This document shows, in pieces, positions 25,401 through 33,658 of a DNA stretch of 64,000 bases. Origin of the DNA: Aestuariivivens sediminis (GTDB lineage: Bacteria; Bacteroidota; Bacteroidia; Flavobacteriales; Flavobacteriaceae); NCBI RefSeq assembly GCF_022662105.1, contig NZ_JAKMCP010000007.1, positions 62,001 through 126,000 of the forward strand, read 5' to 3'. The position numbers and the translations under genes are program-made. The notes under the pieces were generated by a model. The model did not search any database. It had not been told where the DNA came from and worked only from the letters and a program-made list of their open reading frames with translations. Positions within the stretch are counted from its first letter, which is position 1. Every line of letters begins with the position of its first letter.

Positions 25401-25861
25401 AAGTCTTCGGCAATCTTAAGGCCCTGAAGCAAATAGTCCAATGCCTTTGTAAAATTACCCAATTCGTAATAGGTGGTTCCTATATTGTTGAAGGTGGTAG
25501 CCATCGCTTTTCTATCGGATAACTTGGCATGCAATTCATGACTCCGTGAAAAATAATCCAGAGCTTCCAGATATTTTCCTTGTATGGCATAGGTATTACC
25601 GATGAACCGGTACGTTGTAGCCTCCCATTTTTTATTTTGCTTTTCCTTGGAATATTCAAGTATCCTTGAACCAAAGGCTCTTGCCGAATCCAGATTCTGC
25701 CTAAACAACACCATAAAAGCGTCCAATCCCGCCTCATACCTGATTGAATCAACTTCTTTCTGGTCTTCAAAAATCGTTGTAAGACTATCCAATTCGGTGC
25801 TCTGACCAAAGGACATAGTAAAACATACTATGATAATTAGAAAAGAAAGTTTGTAATACAT
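22484..25861 (-). CDS. TPR - histidine kinase - receiver - nucleotide cyclase hybrid
   Basis: A 1125-residue sensor. A Sec signal (MYYKLSFLIIIVCFTMSFGQ) is followed by TPR repeats (about 40-370, periplasmic), a coiled segment, one membrane helix (about 405-425), HisKA with FLANTSHELRTPLNG (His near 458), HATPase with N/G1/G2 boxes (NLVGNAIKF, DTGIGIPKE, GGTGLGLT), and a receiver domain (ILIVDDEPINRR, phospho-acceptor Asp in LILLDIMMPNMSG, Lys in PFSKNE). A class III cyclase domain (about 860-1060) has FTDVRDYT and YLGDGIMALF for metals and VNTASR for the transition state, with a short tail after it. The Lys position is Gln (NQYLGDG). Phosphorelay probably controls cyclase output. It stands alone between the sulfur module and uspA. 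Confidence 0.9.
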   Translation of the reverse strand: MYYKLSFLIIIVCFTMSFGQSTELDSLTTIFEDQKEVDSIRYEAGLDAFMVLFRQNLDSARAFGSRILEYSKEKQNKKWEATTYRFIGNTYAIQGKYLEALDYFSRSHELHAKLSDRKAMATTFNNIGTTYYELGNFTKALDYLLQGLKIAEDFNDKVNLARVTNNLGNVFIRQKDHEKALEYLNYSLKLKLDLGDQRTLVHAYNNVALVYSDLNQFDLALKNLLKSAELAEDVGDKRGVARAYNNIGELYNKQGKYAKALEYLNKGIRIKNDIGDTDGLITAYLYRGGGTYLSMGKYQLAKTDCEKSLNLAEASGVLIAQKEACECLSRVWEKLGNYNRSLAYYKQSIQAKDSLFNQDKAKEITRQEMQYQFERQQLADSIAFNTQKAEQELRYTRAISKQRNKVNLVIFGTIGLLLVGGFYWRSRQKTLKLKQEREVISRLKQVDRLKDQFLANTSHELRTPLNGIIGLSESLKDGVAGRLPEKAIENLDMIVHSGKRLSNLVNDILDFSKLKNEDLSLAIQTIDIFPIVELVIKVSSTLAKGKDLKVINSISKTVPLVLADENRLQQILYNLVGNAIKFTEQGTVDITATVVSDVLKISVSDTGIGIPKEKFESIFKSFEQVDGSASRTYGGTGLGLTVTKQLVELHGGSIEVESVLGQGTTFSFTLPISQEKRDRVVPVHTEPRIQQVQYSTTDTAAEEVRDTHIQHADLTILIVDDEPINRRVLENHLTVAGYKVVEVGSGKEALERIQNGGAFDLILLDIMMPNMSGYEVCETIRKKYSSSELPIVMLTAKNRVSDLVTGFNVGANDYLTKPFSKNELLSRIKTHLNLYGIHKATSRFVPSEFLKSVGREAITEVVLGDHIQKEVTVLFTDVRDYTHLAESMTPEQNFKFVNAYVGRMGPLIQQHNGFVNQYLGDGIMALFPDQAVHALRACIAMQKTILEYNLRREKEGFMPISVGMGMHTGALVMGIIGDVYRNDTAIIADTVNTASRVEGTTKYYGANIVLSEDSMATIDDKEAFNFRYLGRVKVKGKNEAIGVYECFDGDDDISVALKIKTLKDFEKGLKHFFGKEFPKASAAFDRVLTKNPKDQVAKYFVTKSAEYTISGTPEDWDMVNVLDTK

Positions 25862-25996
25862 TTTAAGATTAAGTCCGGTTTTGTAATGATTGCATAAAGT
25901 TAAGCGTTAATCCTTAAATTTTAAAGGATCACTTCAAAAAAGCAAAAACAGACTAAAAGGCGTAAAAGATTACCATGGATACCCCTGACTCCGGTC

Positions 25997-26848
25997 TTAA
26001 GATAATATCGAATTACAGGGCAACACAAAAAAGGGAATGTCAATCTTAAAGGCCAGGTTTTCCAGGCTATTGCTCGCGAACAATCGCTGTACAAAGGAGT
26101 ATTTCTTGTTTTTTATGACAAGCATCTTCGTTTTATTCAGGTGGATATAGGTATATATTTCCCCCAGGATATCTTTCTGAGTCGTGTCGATGTAATCATG
26201 ATTGGCATTCTCAAAATTGGTATTAAAAAAATCATGATTATCATAGGACTCATAAGCCCGGTGGTTTTGATCCGCAATATGGAGAATAGACAAATTGGAG
26301 TGGTACAACCTCACCCATTCCTTTAACAGTTGCATATCCTCAATGGCAAATGGTTCTAAATTGGTAGTGGCAAAAACAATTTTTGACAGATCCGTGAACT
26401 TATAACCGTCGGGTACAACCAATACCGGTGTGGTACAACGTTGTATAACGTGGATGGTGTTACTGCCAAAAATCACCCTTTCCAGGCCTGAAGCCCCTTT
26501 GGTTCCCATTAAAATTAAATCAATATCATGGGCGTCGCAAACCTGATTTAAGGCATCTGTAAAGTTATCATAATCTACTATGGAATGGAAGGTATGCTTA
26601 CTATTATGGTACTTCTTTTTTATATTGGTTATAATATTACGGATCGATTTTTTGGCAGCGTCGACGATGGTGTTGTAGATGGTTGCCGAAGAGGATACCA
26701 CCATCATGTCATCAGAAATAAAAGACGATGCTTTTTGCACATTTATGATATAAAAGTGGCATTCCTGATTCTTAAAAAAGGTCATGGCAAAATTAATGGC
26801 ATTCAATGAATTCTTTGAAAAATCTGTTGGTAAAAGTATCGATTTCAT
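25997..26848 (-). CDS. Universal stress protein with tandem Usp domains
   Basis: A 283-residue cytoplasmic tandem UspA protein. The N-terminal domain (1-145) starts SILLPTDFSKNSLNAI and has the ATP-binding loop GTKGASGLERVIFGSN followed by CTTPVLVVP, the G-2X-G-9X-G(S/N) pattern. The second domain (about 150-283) has lost that loop: the matching stretch reads KKYSFVQRLFASNSLENLA. One active and one degenerate half is common in Bacteroidota. Likely roles are stress survival and nucleotide sensing; the partner is unknown. It is divergent from the DUF3108 gene and lies directly upstream of the hybrid kinase on the same strand, so possibly co-regulated. Confidence 0.88.
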   Translation of the reverse strand: MKSILLPTDFSKNSLNAINFAMTFFKNQECHFYIINVQKASSFISDDMMVVSSSATIYNTIVDAAKKSIRNIITNIKKKYHNSKHTFHSIVDYDNFTDALNQVCDAHDIDLILMGTKGASGLERVIFGSNTIHVIQRCTTPVLVVPDGYKFTDLSKIVFATTNLEPFAIEDMQLLKEWVRLYHSNLSILHIADQNHRAYESYDNHDFFNTNFENANHDYIDTTQKDILGEIYTYIHLNKTKMLVIKNKKYSFVQRLFASNSLENLAFKIDIPFFVLPCNSILS

Positions 26849-27025
26849 GGTGCTTCAATAATTTTACTAAATATAATAAGGCCAGTTAGTTAAAAACATG
26901 ATAATTATCAGTCAGTATTCTTTTACTGTCCAAAAAACAAAAAATTAGTTTAATACATTAAAGCATTGTATTTTCGGCACAATAAATGTTACCATACCCA
27001 TTTATTAACCGTAAAACTATATGTA

Positions 27026-27787
27026 ATGCGTATTACCCTAATTCTGTTAACCTTGTTCTCTGTAACGGCACGTCCTCAAAATTCTGCCATTGGCACCCAT
27101 GAAAAGCTCATTTACACGGCCTCTTATAATATGTCCGGCCTCTTAACGGATATTGCACAGGTAACAATGGAAACCAGTCCGGTAAAAACCTCAAAGGCCA
27201 CCCTGTTGAGATTAAAATGCACTGCAGCAACTTACAGCAAATGGGATAATTTTTTTAAAATAAGAGACCTGTATGAAAGTTACGTCAACCCAAATACCCT
27301 TACCCCGTATTTATACAACCGTGACATCAATGAAGGCAGTTATTACAAAGCGATGAAGTACACGTTTAGTCATAAAACCAACACGGTAAAATCTGTTCAA
27401 ACCAAAAAAAACAATAACGTAGAAAACAAAACCGTATCCATTGGTAACTATACAAAAGACATTGTCTCTACCTTATACCACATTAGACTATTTGATTTTG
27501 AACACATGGAAATTGGTCGAAGTAAATCCTTAACCATCCTTTTTGATCGAAAGGAAACTAAAGCACAGATCACCTATTTGGGAAAGGAAACGATAAGCAC
27601 TGCTATCGGTAAAAAAGAATGTTATAAATTAGCCATAGGGTCAAGTGCTGAGATACTTGAAGGGAACAACAGCAATTTGTTGTGGCTAACGGCGGACAAC
27701 AACAAAATTATTGTTTACGGTAAATTTAAAATTCCCGTTGGAAATGGTGAACTTAAAATTAAATCCGTCACCGGTCTAAAACATTAA
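27026..27787 (+). CDS. DUF3108 exported protein
   Basis: A 253-residue protein when started at the ATG at 27026, which opens a Sec signal peptide (MRITLILLTLFSVTARPQ). The earlier in-frame TTG at 26966 would add 20 non-hydrophobic residues and is rejected. The mature part is rich in beta strands and shows the DUF3108 pattern: EKLIYTASYNMSGLLTDIAQVTM at the start, YESYVNPNTLTPYLYNRDINEG in the middle, and KIPVGNGELKIKSV at the end. The fold is probably a periplasmic beta-barrel-like sandwich of unknown function. Three bases separate it from the next gene, so the two form an operon. Confidence 0.83.
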   Translation: MRITLILLTLFSVTARPQNSAIGTHEKLIYTASYNMSGLLTDIAQVTMETSPVKTSKATLLRLKCTAATYSKWDNFFKIRDLYESYVNPNTLTPYLYNRDINEGSYYKAMKYTFSHKTNTVKSVQTKKNNNVENKTVSIGNYTKDIVSTLYHIRLFDFEHMEIGRSKSLTILFDRKETKAQITYLGKETISTAIGKKECYKLAIGSSAEILEGNNSNLLWLTADNNKIIVYGKFKIPVGNGELKIKSVTGLKH

Positions 27788-27790
27788 GTT

Positions 27791-28159
27791 ATGAAAACAG
27801 TATGTACAGGTTTAGCCATAGTTTGTTCCGTACTTACGGCAATATTTGCTGTTTTACCCCTATCGAATTTAGCGGTCATACCTGCTTTGGCAGCCTTGGT
27901 TTTTGGTTTGATCGCCTTTTATTGGTCTAGAAAAACAGGAGAAGTCAAGAAAATCATTCCGTTTACATTTTTACTTACTGGCGTCGCTCTCTGTTTTACG
28001 ATCTATAAGGCTGTTTTTACCAGCACCGAAGTCGCTGAGACCACCGCTCTGGAGGCAAAGGAAAGCCAGCTTGAAGAGGAAGCTATTGAGGCCCTGGAGG
28101 ACATTGACCTTGATCTTGAAGACCTTGAAGGTCTGGAAGATATCGATATCGAAGAGTAA
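27791..28159 (+). CDS. Small membrane protein with acidic tail
   Basis: A 122-residue protein of unknown function. It has three hydrophobic segments (about 5-22, 27-44 and 57-75) separated by a short basic loop (SRKTGEVKK), and ends in a strikingly acidic tail of about 35 residues (EEEAIEALEDIDLDLEDLEGLEDIDIEE region, positions 94-122) built from Glu/Asp-Leu/Ile repeats. Such a tail could bind divalent cations or a basic partner. It follows the DUF3108 gene by 3 nt and is presumably translated from the same message. I do not recognise the family. Confidence 0.72.
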   Translation: MKTVCTGLAIVCSVLTAIFAVLPLSNLAVIPALAALVFGLIAFYWSRKTGEVKKIIPFTFLLTGVALCFTIYKAVFTSTEVAETTALEAKESQLEEEAIEALEDIDLDLEDLEGLEDIDIEE

Positions 28160-28276
28160 GTATTTTTCCCTATTATGTTTATATTTGTTGAAAGTAAATT
28201 GTTAAAATTTTAAATTGACCCATTTCTAGCTCCGGATAATGATTTAATTGTAAGTTGCTTGGGATAATCTGTAATT

Positions 28277-29335
28277 ATGCTTATCAAAACTCTCCTCTCT
28301 CTCACCTTCTTCTCCTTGTTGGGGACCTGTGCTAGCGAAAAGTATAGTACAAAAATTAAAAATCTTAAAAACAGCATCAAACTGATAGACAGCACCAAAG
28401 TCATGACCTACGCCAATACGATAACCCCCGAAGAATTGAGCACGCTTTTATTCGCATTTGCCTCTGAGGAATTTGAAGGGCGTAAAGTTGGTGAAGAAGG
28501 TCAAAAATTAGCGGCTAAATTCTTAAAAGACTATTACAAGGACCTGGGTATCGCCTCTCCCTTTGGCAATAACAACTATTATCAAACCATTCCGTCCTCA
28601 TTTTTTTCAAACAACGCCAATTCTTCCGAAAATGTTCTGGCGTTCATTGAGGGATCTGAAAAACCGGACGAATTAATTATTGTTTCGGCGCATTTTGATC
28701 ATCTTGGTATCACCGAAAATGGTGACATTAATTATGGTGCCGATGATGACGGCTCAGGAACTGTAGCAATTATGGAGATGGCCGAAGCATTTTTAATGGC
28801 GAAGAATGACGGATTCGGCCCTAAAAGGAGTATCCTATTTCTTCATCTCACCGCCGAGGAGATCGGTAAATTAGGTTCAGCATACTATACGACCTATCCT
28901 GTAATTCCTCTTGAAAATACCATTGCCAATCTCAATATAGACATGATTGGAAGGGTTGACAGCATGCACAAGGACCATCCTAACTATGTCTACCTTATTG
29001 GTTCGGACCGGTTAAGCAAAGAGCTTCATTATACCTCAGAAAAAGTGAATGCCGCATATTGTAATTTAGACCTGGATTACCGGTTTAATACCGAAGATGA
29101 TCAAAACCATTACTATACCAGATCCGACCATTATAATTTTGCCAAACACGGCATACCGGTAATCTTCTATTTTAACGGAGAACATGAAGATTACCATATG
29201 CCCGGTGACACCCCGGACAAAATAGAATATAACTTGTTAAAAAGAAGAGCACAACTCATTTTTGCCACAATCTGGCAATTGGCCAACCAGCCCCATAAAT
29301 TGGCACCGGATGAGCACCATGAATTGTTAAAATAG
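28277..29335 (+). CDS. M28 family zinc metallopeptidase, first of tandem pair
   Basis: A 352-residue exported peptidase with an N-terminal hydrophobic signal ending near LLGTCAS; Thr before Cys makes lipidation uncertain. The M28 catalytic set is complete: HFDHLG with the first zinc His, GADDDGSG with the bridging Asp, LTAEEIGKLGS with general-base Glu and metal Glu, NIDMIGR with Asp, and a late His in the HMPGDTPDKIEY stretch. It removes N-terminal residues from peptides. The downstream gene encodes a close paralogue 91 nt away, so this is a tandem duplication. Both probably work in the periplasm or on the surface. Confidence 0.9.
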   Translation: MLIKTLLSLTFFSLLGTCASEKYSTKIKNLKNSIKLIDSTKVMTYANTITPEELSTLLFAFASEEFEGRKVGEEGQKLAAKFLKDYYKDLGIASPFGNNNYYQTIPSSFFSNNANSSENVLAFIEGSEKPDELIIVSAHFDHLGITENGDINYGADDDGSGTVAIMEMAEAFLMAKNDGFGPKRSILFLHLTAEEIGKLGSAYYTTYPVIPLENTIANLNIDMIGRVDSMHKDHPNYVYLIGSDRLSKELHYTSEKVNAAYCNLDLDYRFNTEDDQNHYYTRSDHYNFAKHGIPVIFYFNGEHEDYHMPGDTPDKIEYNLLKRRAQLIFATIWQLANQPHKLAPDEHHELLK

Positions 29336-29426
29336 ACCTAATTCGACCAGGCTTAACTTATAATTTTGTATTATAGCTTCCCTTTCAAACGTTTTTAAAT
29401 GGCATTACAAATTAACTCCTAAGGTT

Positions 29427-30446
29427 ATGTGTTCAAATAAACTTATCCTGATGATGTGCATCTCATTTTCAATGATTGCCTGTAGCTCGTCACAAACAAA
29501 TAAATTAGCCTCTACGGATAGCGCAACGGTTACAAAATTTGCCGAGACCATTACGGCGGGTGAATTAAAGGACATGCTCTATGTTTATGCTTCCGATGAT
29601 TTTGAAGGCAGGAAAACCGGAGAACCCGGACAAAAAAAAGCCATTAGCTTTATCAAGGACCATTACGTTGCCAATGGCATTGCCTCCCCCATAGCTGAGG
29701 GTGATTATTATCAGGAGATTCCGGCGTCATATTTTAATAATCTGGCTCAAGACTCTGAAAATGTGATAGCCTATATTGAGGGTTCTGAAAAACCGGATGA
29801 GGTCATCATTATTTCGGCACATTTAGATCACATAGGCATCTCCAATGACGGGAATATTAACAATGGTGCCGACGATGACGGTTCCGGAACTGTAGCCATT
29901 TTGGAAATTTCAGAAGCCTTTCAAACTGCTGTAAAAGCGGGTGATCGTCCTAAACGTTCTCTCCTGTTTTTGCATGTAACCGGAGAAGAAATTGGGTTGT
30001 ACGGATCCAAGTTCTACACCGATGTGGATCCCATTTTTCCATTGGAAAAAACAGTCGCAAATTTAAATATTGATATGATTGGTCGCGTAGACCCCAAGCA
30101 TGAAGATCAAGGCAATTATCTGTATTTAATTGGTTCGGACAAACTGAGTCAGGAACTGCATGACCTATCAGAGACGGTAAATCAAACGTACTTCAATTTA
30201 GAATTCGATTACACCTATAATGCCGATGATGACCCTAACCGATTCTACTATCGTTCCGATCATTATAATTTTGCAAAAAACAACATTCCGGTCATCTTTT
30301 ATTTTAATGGCACCCACGCCGACTACCATAAACCAACCGATACCCCGGATAAAATCAATTATGCCTTTTTGGAAACCCGTACCCGTTTAATTTTTCATAT
30401 GGCATGGGAATTGGCCAATCGTGAGGCGCGTATTACCTTAGACTAA
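29427..30446 (+). CDS. M28 family zinc metallopeptidase lipoprotein, second of tandem pair
   Basis: A 339-residue lipoprotein with a clear lipobox, MIAC, followed by Ser-rich sequence. All M28 zinc ligands seen in the first paralogue are present: HLDHIG, GADDDGSG, VTGEEIGLYGS, NIDMIGRVD and HKPTDTPDKINY. The two proteins align end to end without large gaps. The main visible difference is the signal: this copy has a proper lipobox, the other does not, so they may sit at different places in the envelope. It is followed by a bidirectional terminator shared with tRNA-His. Confidence 0.92.
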   Translation: MCSNKLILMMCISFSMIACSSSQTNKLASTDSATVTKFAETITAGELKDMLYVYASDDFEGRKTGEPGQKKAISFIKDHYVANGIASPIAEGDYYQEIPASYFNNLAQDSENVIAYIEGSEKPDEVIIISAHLDHIGISNDGNINNGADDDGSGTVAILEISEAFQTAVKAGDRPKRSLLFLHVTGEEIGLYGSKFYTDVDPIFPLEKTVANLNIDMIGRVDPKHEDQGNYLYLIGSDKLSQELHDLSETVNQTYFNLEFDYTYNADDDPNRFYYRSDHYNFAKNNIPVIFYFNGTHADYHKPTDTPDKINYAFLETRTRLIFHMAWELANREARITLD

Positions 30447-30463
30447 ACCCGTAAGTAACATAC

Positions 30464-30503
30464 ACAAAAAAAGCCTTTCAAAATTTGAAAGGCTTGTATT
30501 TTT
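30464..30503. terminator. Bidirectional intrinsic terminator
   Basis: AAGCCTTTCA and TGAAAGGCTT (30471-30480 with 30486-30495) form a perfect 10-bp stem. GTATTTTT follows on the plus strand, and an A-run before the stem gives a T-run on the minus strand. It serves the M28 gene and the convergent tRNA-His. Confidence 0.85.
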
Positions 30504-30504
30504 G

Positions 30505-30579
30505 GGTGGAAGATCGGTCTCGAACCGACGACCTCCTGAACCACAATCAGGCGCTCTAACCAACTGAGCTACAACCACC
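30505..30579 (-). tRNA. tRNA-His (anticodon GTG)
   Basis: Read on the minus strand the cloverleaf is clear: D arm GCTC...GAGC, anticodon arm CCTGA-TTGTGGT-TCAGG with GTG, and T arm with TTCGAGA. The extra G at -1 that marks tRNA-His is present (30579) opposite C73. CCA is not encoded. In my reading, acceptor pairs 5:68 and 6:67 are both U:U. Confidence 0.93.
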
Positions 30580-30673
30580 ATATAAATCGCAGGTTTATTG
30601 CGAGTGCAAATGTAATTTATTTCAGTTTCTCTACAAAACCTTTTTTTAATATTTTAAACCCTGACAGATGTCC

Positions 30674-31396
30674 TTATTTTAAATCGAACAAACTCTCTAC
30701 ACCGACATACCGCTCTACAGTAAAGCCTTCGGCGAACTCCACCCCTATTAAACGACCCAAATCCCTGGCGCGATAGTAAATACTATCTGTGAAATTTTTA
30801 CTTGATATGGGGGTCTCCGGCTCGGTACTACCGGCATCATAAAATTGGGTTTTATAGGCCAGGACAGCCTGCATTTTCTTATCCATAAAGCCGGAAACAT
30901 CGACTACAAAGTCCGGTTCTAAATTTTTCCATTGTATATAATGATAGACTTGTTTGGGACGCCAAGGATCCTGCCAATCCCCATCATCCTCAAAACGGGT
31001 ATTAATTTTTAACAGTCCACTTAAGAAACAGGCATCACTCACCAATTTACTGGCTCTACCGTGATCTATATGTCTGTCGTCGACCGCATTGCAAAGTACA
31101 ATGTCCGGTTTGTATTGCCTTATCATTTTTATTAATTCGATCTGATGGAATTGATCATTCCTGAAAAAGGCATCCTTAAATTCCATGTTAGTTCGAAAGG
31201 CCAATCCGAGAATTTCTGAAGCACGAGCAGATTCTTCCTCCCTGGTTTCAACGCTACCACGGGTTCCTAATTCTCCACGTGTTAAATCTATAATCCCCAC
31301 TTTTTTACCTTGGGCAACTTCTTTGGCTATGGTGGCACTGCAACCCAACTCGACATCATCAGGATGGGCACCAATGGCTAGTATATCTAATTTCAT
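30674..31396 (-). CDS. bshB1: Bacillithiol biosynthesis deacetylase BshB1
   Basis: A 240-residue zinc-dependent deacetylase of the PIG-L/LmbE family. AHPDDVELGCS (His11, Asp13, Asp14) and DDRHIDHGRAS give the zinc site and catalytic residues. The length and the sequence GIIDLTRGELGTRGSVETREEE fit BshB1, which removes acetate from GlcNAc-malate on the way to bacillithiol, the low-molecular-weight thiol of many Bacteroidota and Firmicutes. The C-terminal ARDLGRLIGVEFAEGFTVER is typical. The gene stands alone; other bsh genes are not in the window. The ATG at 31396 begins directly at the first strand. Confidence 0.93.
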   Translation of the reverse strand: MKLDILAIGAHPDDVELGCSATIAKEVAQGKKVGIIDLTRGELGTRGSVETREEESARASEILGLAFRTNMEFKDAFFRNDQFHQIELIKMIRQYKPDIVLCNAVDDRHIDHGRASKLVSDACFLSGLLKINTRFEDDGDWQDPWRPKQVYHYIQWKNLEPDFVVDVSGFMDKKMQAVLAYKTQFYDAGSTEPETPISSKNFTDSIYYRARDLGRLIGVEFAEGFTVERYVGVESLFDLK

Positions 31397-31776
31397 ATAT
31401 CTGTCATAAATTGTTTAAACTTAAAAAACGATTTCAGATCCCCTTAGGCAACGGGTTCGCTGCCATTTCTGGAAGAATTTTTGCTCATTTTTTATTTTAT
31501 GTCGTAATTATTGGTTTTATTTAACTTTATTTTTCTTAAATATATTAAGAATACTTAAAAAAGCGACATTACTATTACGTTTTCGTATACCACTTAATGA
31601 TTAAATGCTATGAAATTTTCACAATTTATTAAAAGTGCTTTGTCTTATTAAAGTATGACATTAGTCATAATAATTATGTCCTGTTCCAGCGTAATTTTAC
31701 CTTGTAAAACATAACATCCATTCTTATGATTTAAATAAGATGTCGTTCATGTAAAACTAATAAACAATTTCCAGAT
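31397..31776. other. 380-nt intergenic region between bshB1 and the SLC13 gene
   Basis: AT-rich divergent promoter region with no supported gene. A TTCTTAA/TTAAGAA dyad lies near 31534-31552. I found no clear -7 element for either neighbour. Confidence 0.45.
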
Positions 31777-33618
31777 ATGATCTATTTAATGCTCACCATA
31801 TTAATCATAACCATTGGGCTTTTTATATGGGGAAAATTTACTCCGGATATTGTAGCACTCATATCCATGATCAGTTTGTTCCTAACCGGTATTTTGGATG
31901 TCACTGAAACCCTCAGTGGTTTTAGTAATCCCACGGTGATCATGATTGCCGCACTTTTTATTATTGGTGAAGGCATTGCACAGACAGGCTGGACTGCAAT
32001 GGCAGGTAAAAAATTTGTGGAATGGGCCGGAAAAAGTGTCCCTAAGTTACTGGTTATTGTTACCCTGGGTGCTGGTGTCCTTTCCGGTTTTGTGAGTAAT
32101 ACCGGAACGGTAGCAACATTGATGCCTCTAACCATTTCTTCTGCCTGGAGCATAGGTACCTTACCCTCAAAAATGCTGATGCCTGTTGCTTTTGGTTCGA
32201 ACACGGGTGGATTACTGACCTTAACAGGTACGCCTCCCAATATTATTGCGAGTAATGCCCTGATTGAAGGCGGTTTTGAGGGATTTTCATTTTTTGAGTT
32301 TGCCTTAATTGGAGCTCCCCTGTTAATTATCGCTTTAGTCTACTTTAGATATATCGGTTACCGGCTATTGCCAAAAAACAATACCAACAATAAACCTGTA
32401 AATATTGAATCCACATTGCACAAATGGATTGAAGCCTATAAAATAGACAATGACTATTACAGATTAAGAATACGAAGTCTATCACCGCTTATCAACACCA
32501 AACTGGAAGATTGGCATCTTGAAAAGGATTATCAAGTTTCTATTATCCGATTGAAAAGAAGACATCCCAATATCTTAAAGGGCATACATAGCTTCGAAGA
32601 ATTTCCCAGTACCAATACGGAATTAAGATACCATGACATCATTACGGTAAAAGGAGATACAGAAGCCATAAACAGGTTAATGATAAAATTCAGACTCGGA
32701 CTCCTACCCCTTGAGCCGATTACAGATGAACTCAAGAACAATCTCATCAATCAAGAGGTGGGCATGACCGAAGTTATTGTTAATCCCAATTCTATTTTAG
32801 TGGGACGACATTATCGCCTGGGCGATTATTTTAACAGATTTGGCATACAGTTACTCGCCGCTTCAAGAAATAATAAACCTCTGGAGGATAAGGAAATCAC
32901 CGTTAAGGCCGGAGATGCATTTCTTCTTCGAGGTACCTGGGAAGATATTGACAATCTCAAAAAACAACACGAGAATCTGGTCATCATAGGAAGTCCGGAA
33001 GGCATGGCCAAAAATGTGGACAAACTCAATTTTAAATCTTACATCGCCCTGGGTTCACTTATCCTAATGATACTCTTTATGGTATTTAAGATTGTACCTG
33101 GTGCCATGGCGGCGTTAATTTCGGCAGGTATTATCTTGTTAACCGGATGTGTTCCGATATCCAAGGCATATAAGGGCATTAGTTGGACCAGCGTGGTTAT
33201 GATAGCCGCCATGATTCCCATGGGTATTGGGCTTCAAAAAACAGGGACTGCCCAACTGATTGCAAACGGTTTGGTAAATTATCTGGGTTCCGTTAACCCG
33301 TTAATGTTACTTGGCGGGGTCTTTCTTTTGACCACAACCTTTAGTCAGGTCATAAATAATTCTGCAACTGCTGTGCTCATGGCTCCGATAGCCATCCTGG
33401 CAGCGAGTTCTTTGAATCTATCCCCTGAGCCATTCATGATTGTCGTAGCCATAAGTGCTTCCACGGCATTCTTAACCCCAATAGGGACCACAACGAATGC
33501 CATGGTAATGACTGCCGGCAACTACAAATTTATGAATTATTTTAAGGTCGGAGCCCCTTTGTTGCTAATATTTTTAATCCTATCGCTCATACTGGTGCCA
33601 ATAATTTGGCCATTTTAA
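31777..33618 (+). CDS. SLC13-family transporter with two TrkA-C domains
   Basis: A 613-residue membrane transporter of the DASS/ArsB-like (CitMHS) superfamily. Two inverted halves of hydrophobic helices (about 1-195 and 425-613) each carry the re-entrant signature: SNTGGLLTLTGTPPNIIASN in the first and TTFSQVINNSATAVLMAP with TPIGTTTNAMV in the second. Between them (about 215-410) are two TrkA-C/RCK-C regulatory modules. Relatives carry sulfate, dicarboxylates or citrate with sodium; the substrate cannot be read here. It is 40 nt upstream of pckA on the same strand, which makes a C4-dicarboxylate plausible, but this is inference. Confidence 0.87.
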   Translation: MIYLMLTILIITIGLFIWGKFTPDIVALISMISLFLTGILDVTETLSGFSNPTVIMIAALFIIGEGIAQTGWTAMAGKKFVEWAGKSVPKLLVIVTLGAGVLSGFVSNTGTVATLMPLTISSAWSIGTLPSKMLMPVAFGSNTGGLLTLTGTPPNIIASNALIEGGFEGFSFFEFALIGAPLLIIALVYFRYIGYRLLPKNNTNNKPVNIESTLHKWIEAYKIDNDYYRLRIRSLSPLINTKLEDWHLEKDYQVSIIRLKRRHPNILKGIHSFEEFPSTNTELRYHDIITVKGDTEAINRLMIKFRLGLLPLEPITDELKNNLINQEVGMTEVIVNPNSILVGRHYRLGDYFNRFGIQLLAASRNNKPLEDKEITVKAGDAFLLRGTWEDIDNLKKQHENLVIIGSPEGMAKNVDKLNFKSYIALGSLILMILFMVFKIVPGAMAALISAGIILLTGCVPISKAYKGISWTSVVMIAAMIPMGIGLQKTGTAQLIANGLVNYLGSVNPLMLLGGVFLLTTTFSQVINNSATAVLMAPIAILAASSLNLSPEPFMIVVAISASTAFLTPIGTTTNAMVMTAGNYKFMNYFKVGAPLLLIFLILSLILVPIIWPF

Positions 33619-33658
33619 CGCTATAATATATAAATAAGAACCATAAAACCCTTACAAA

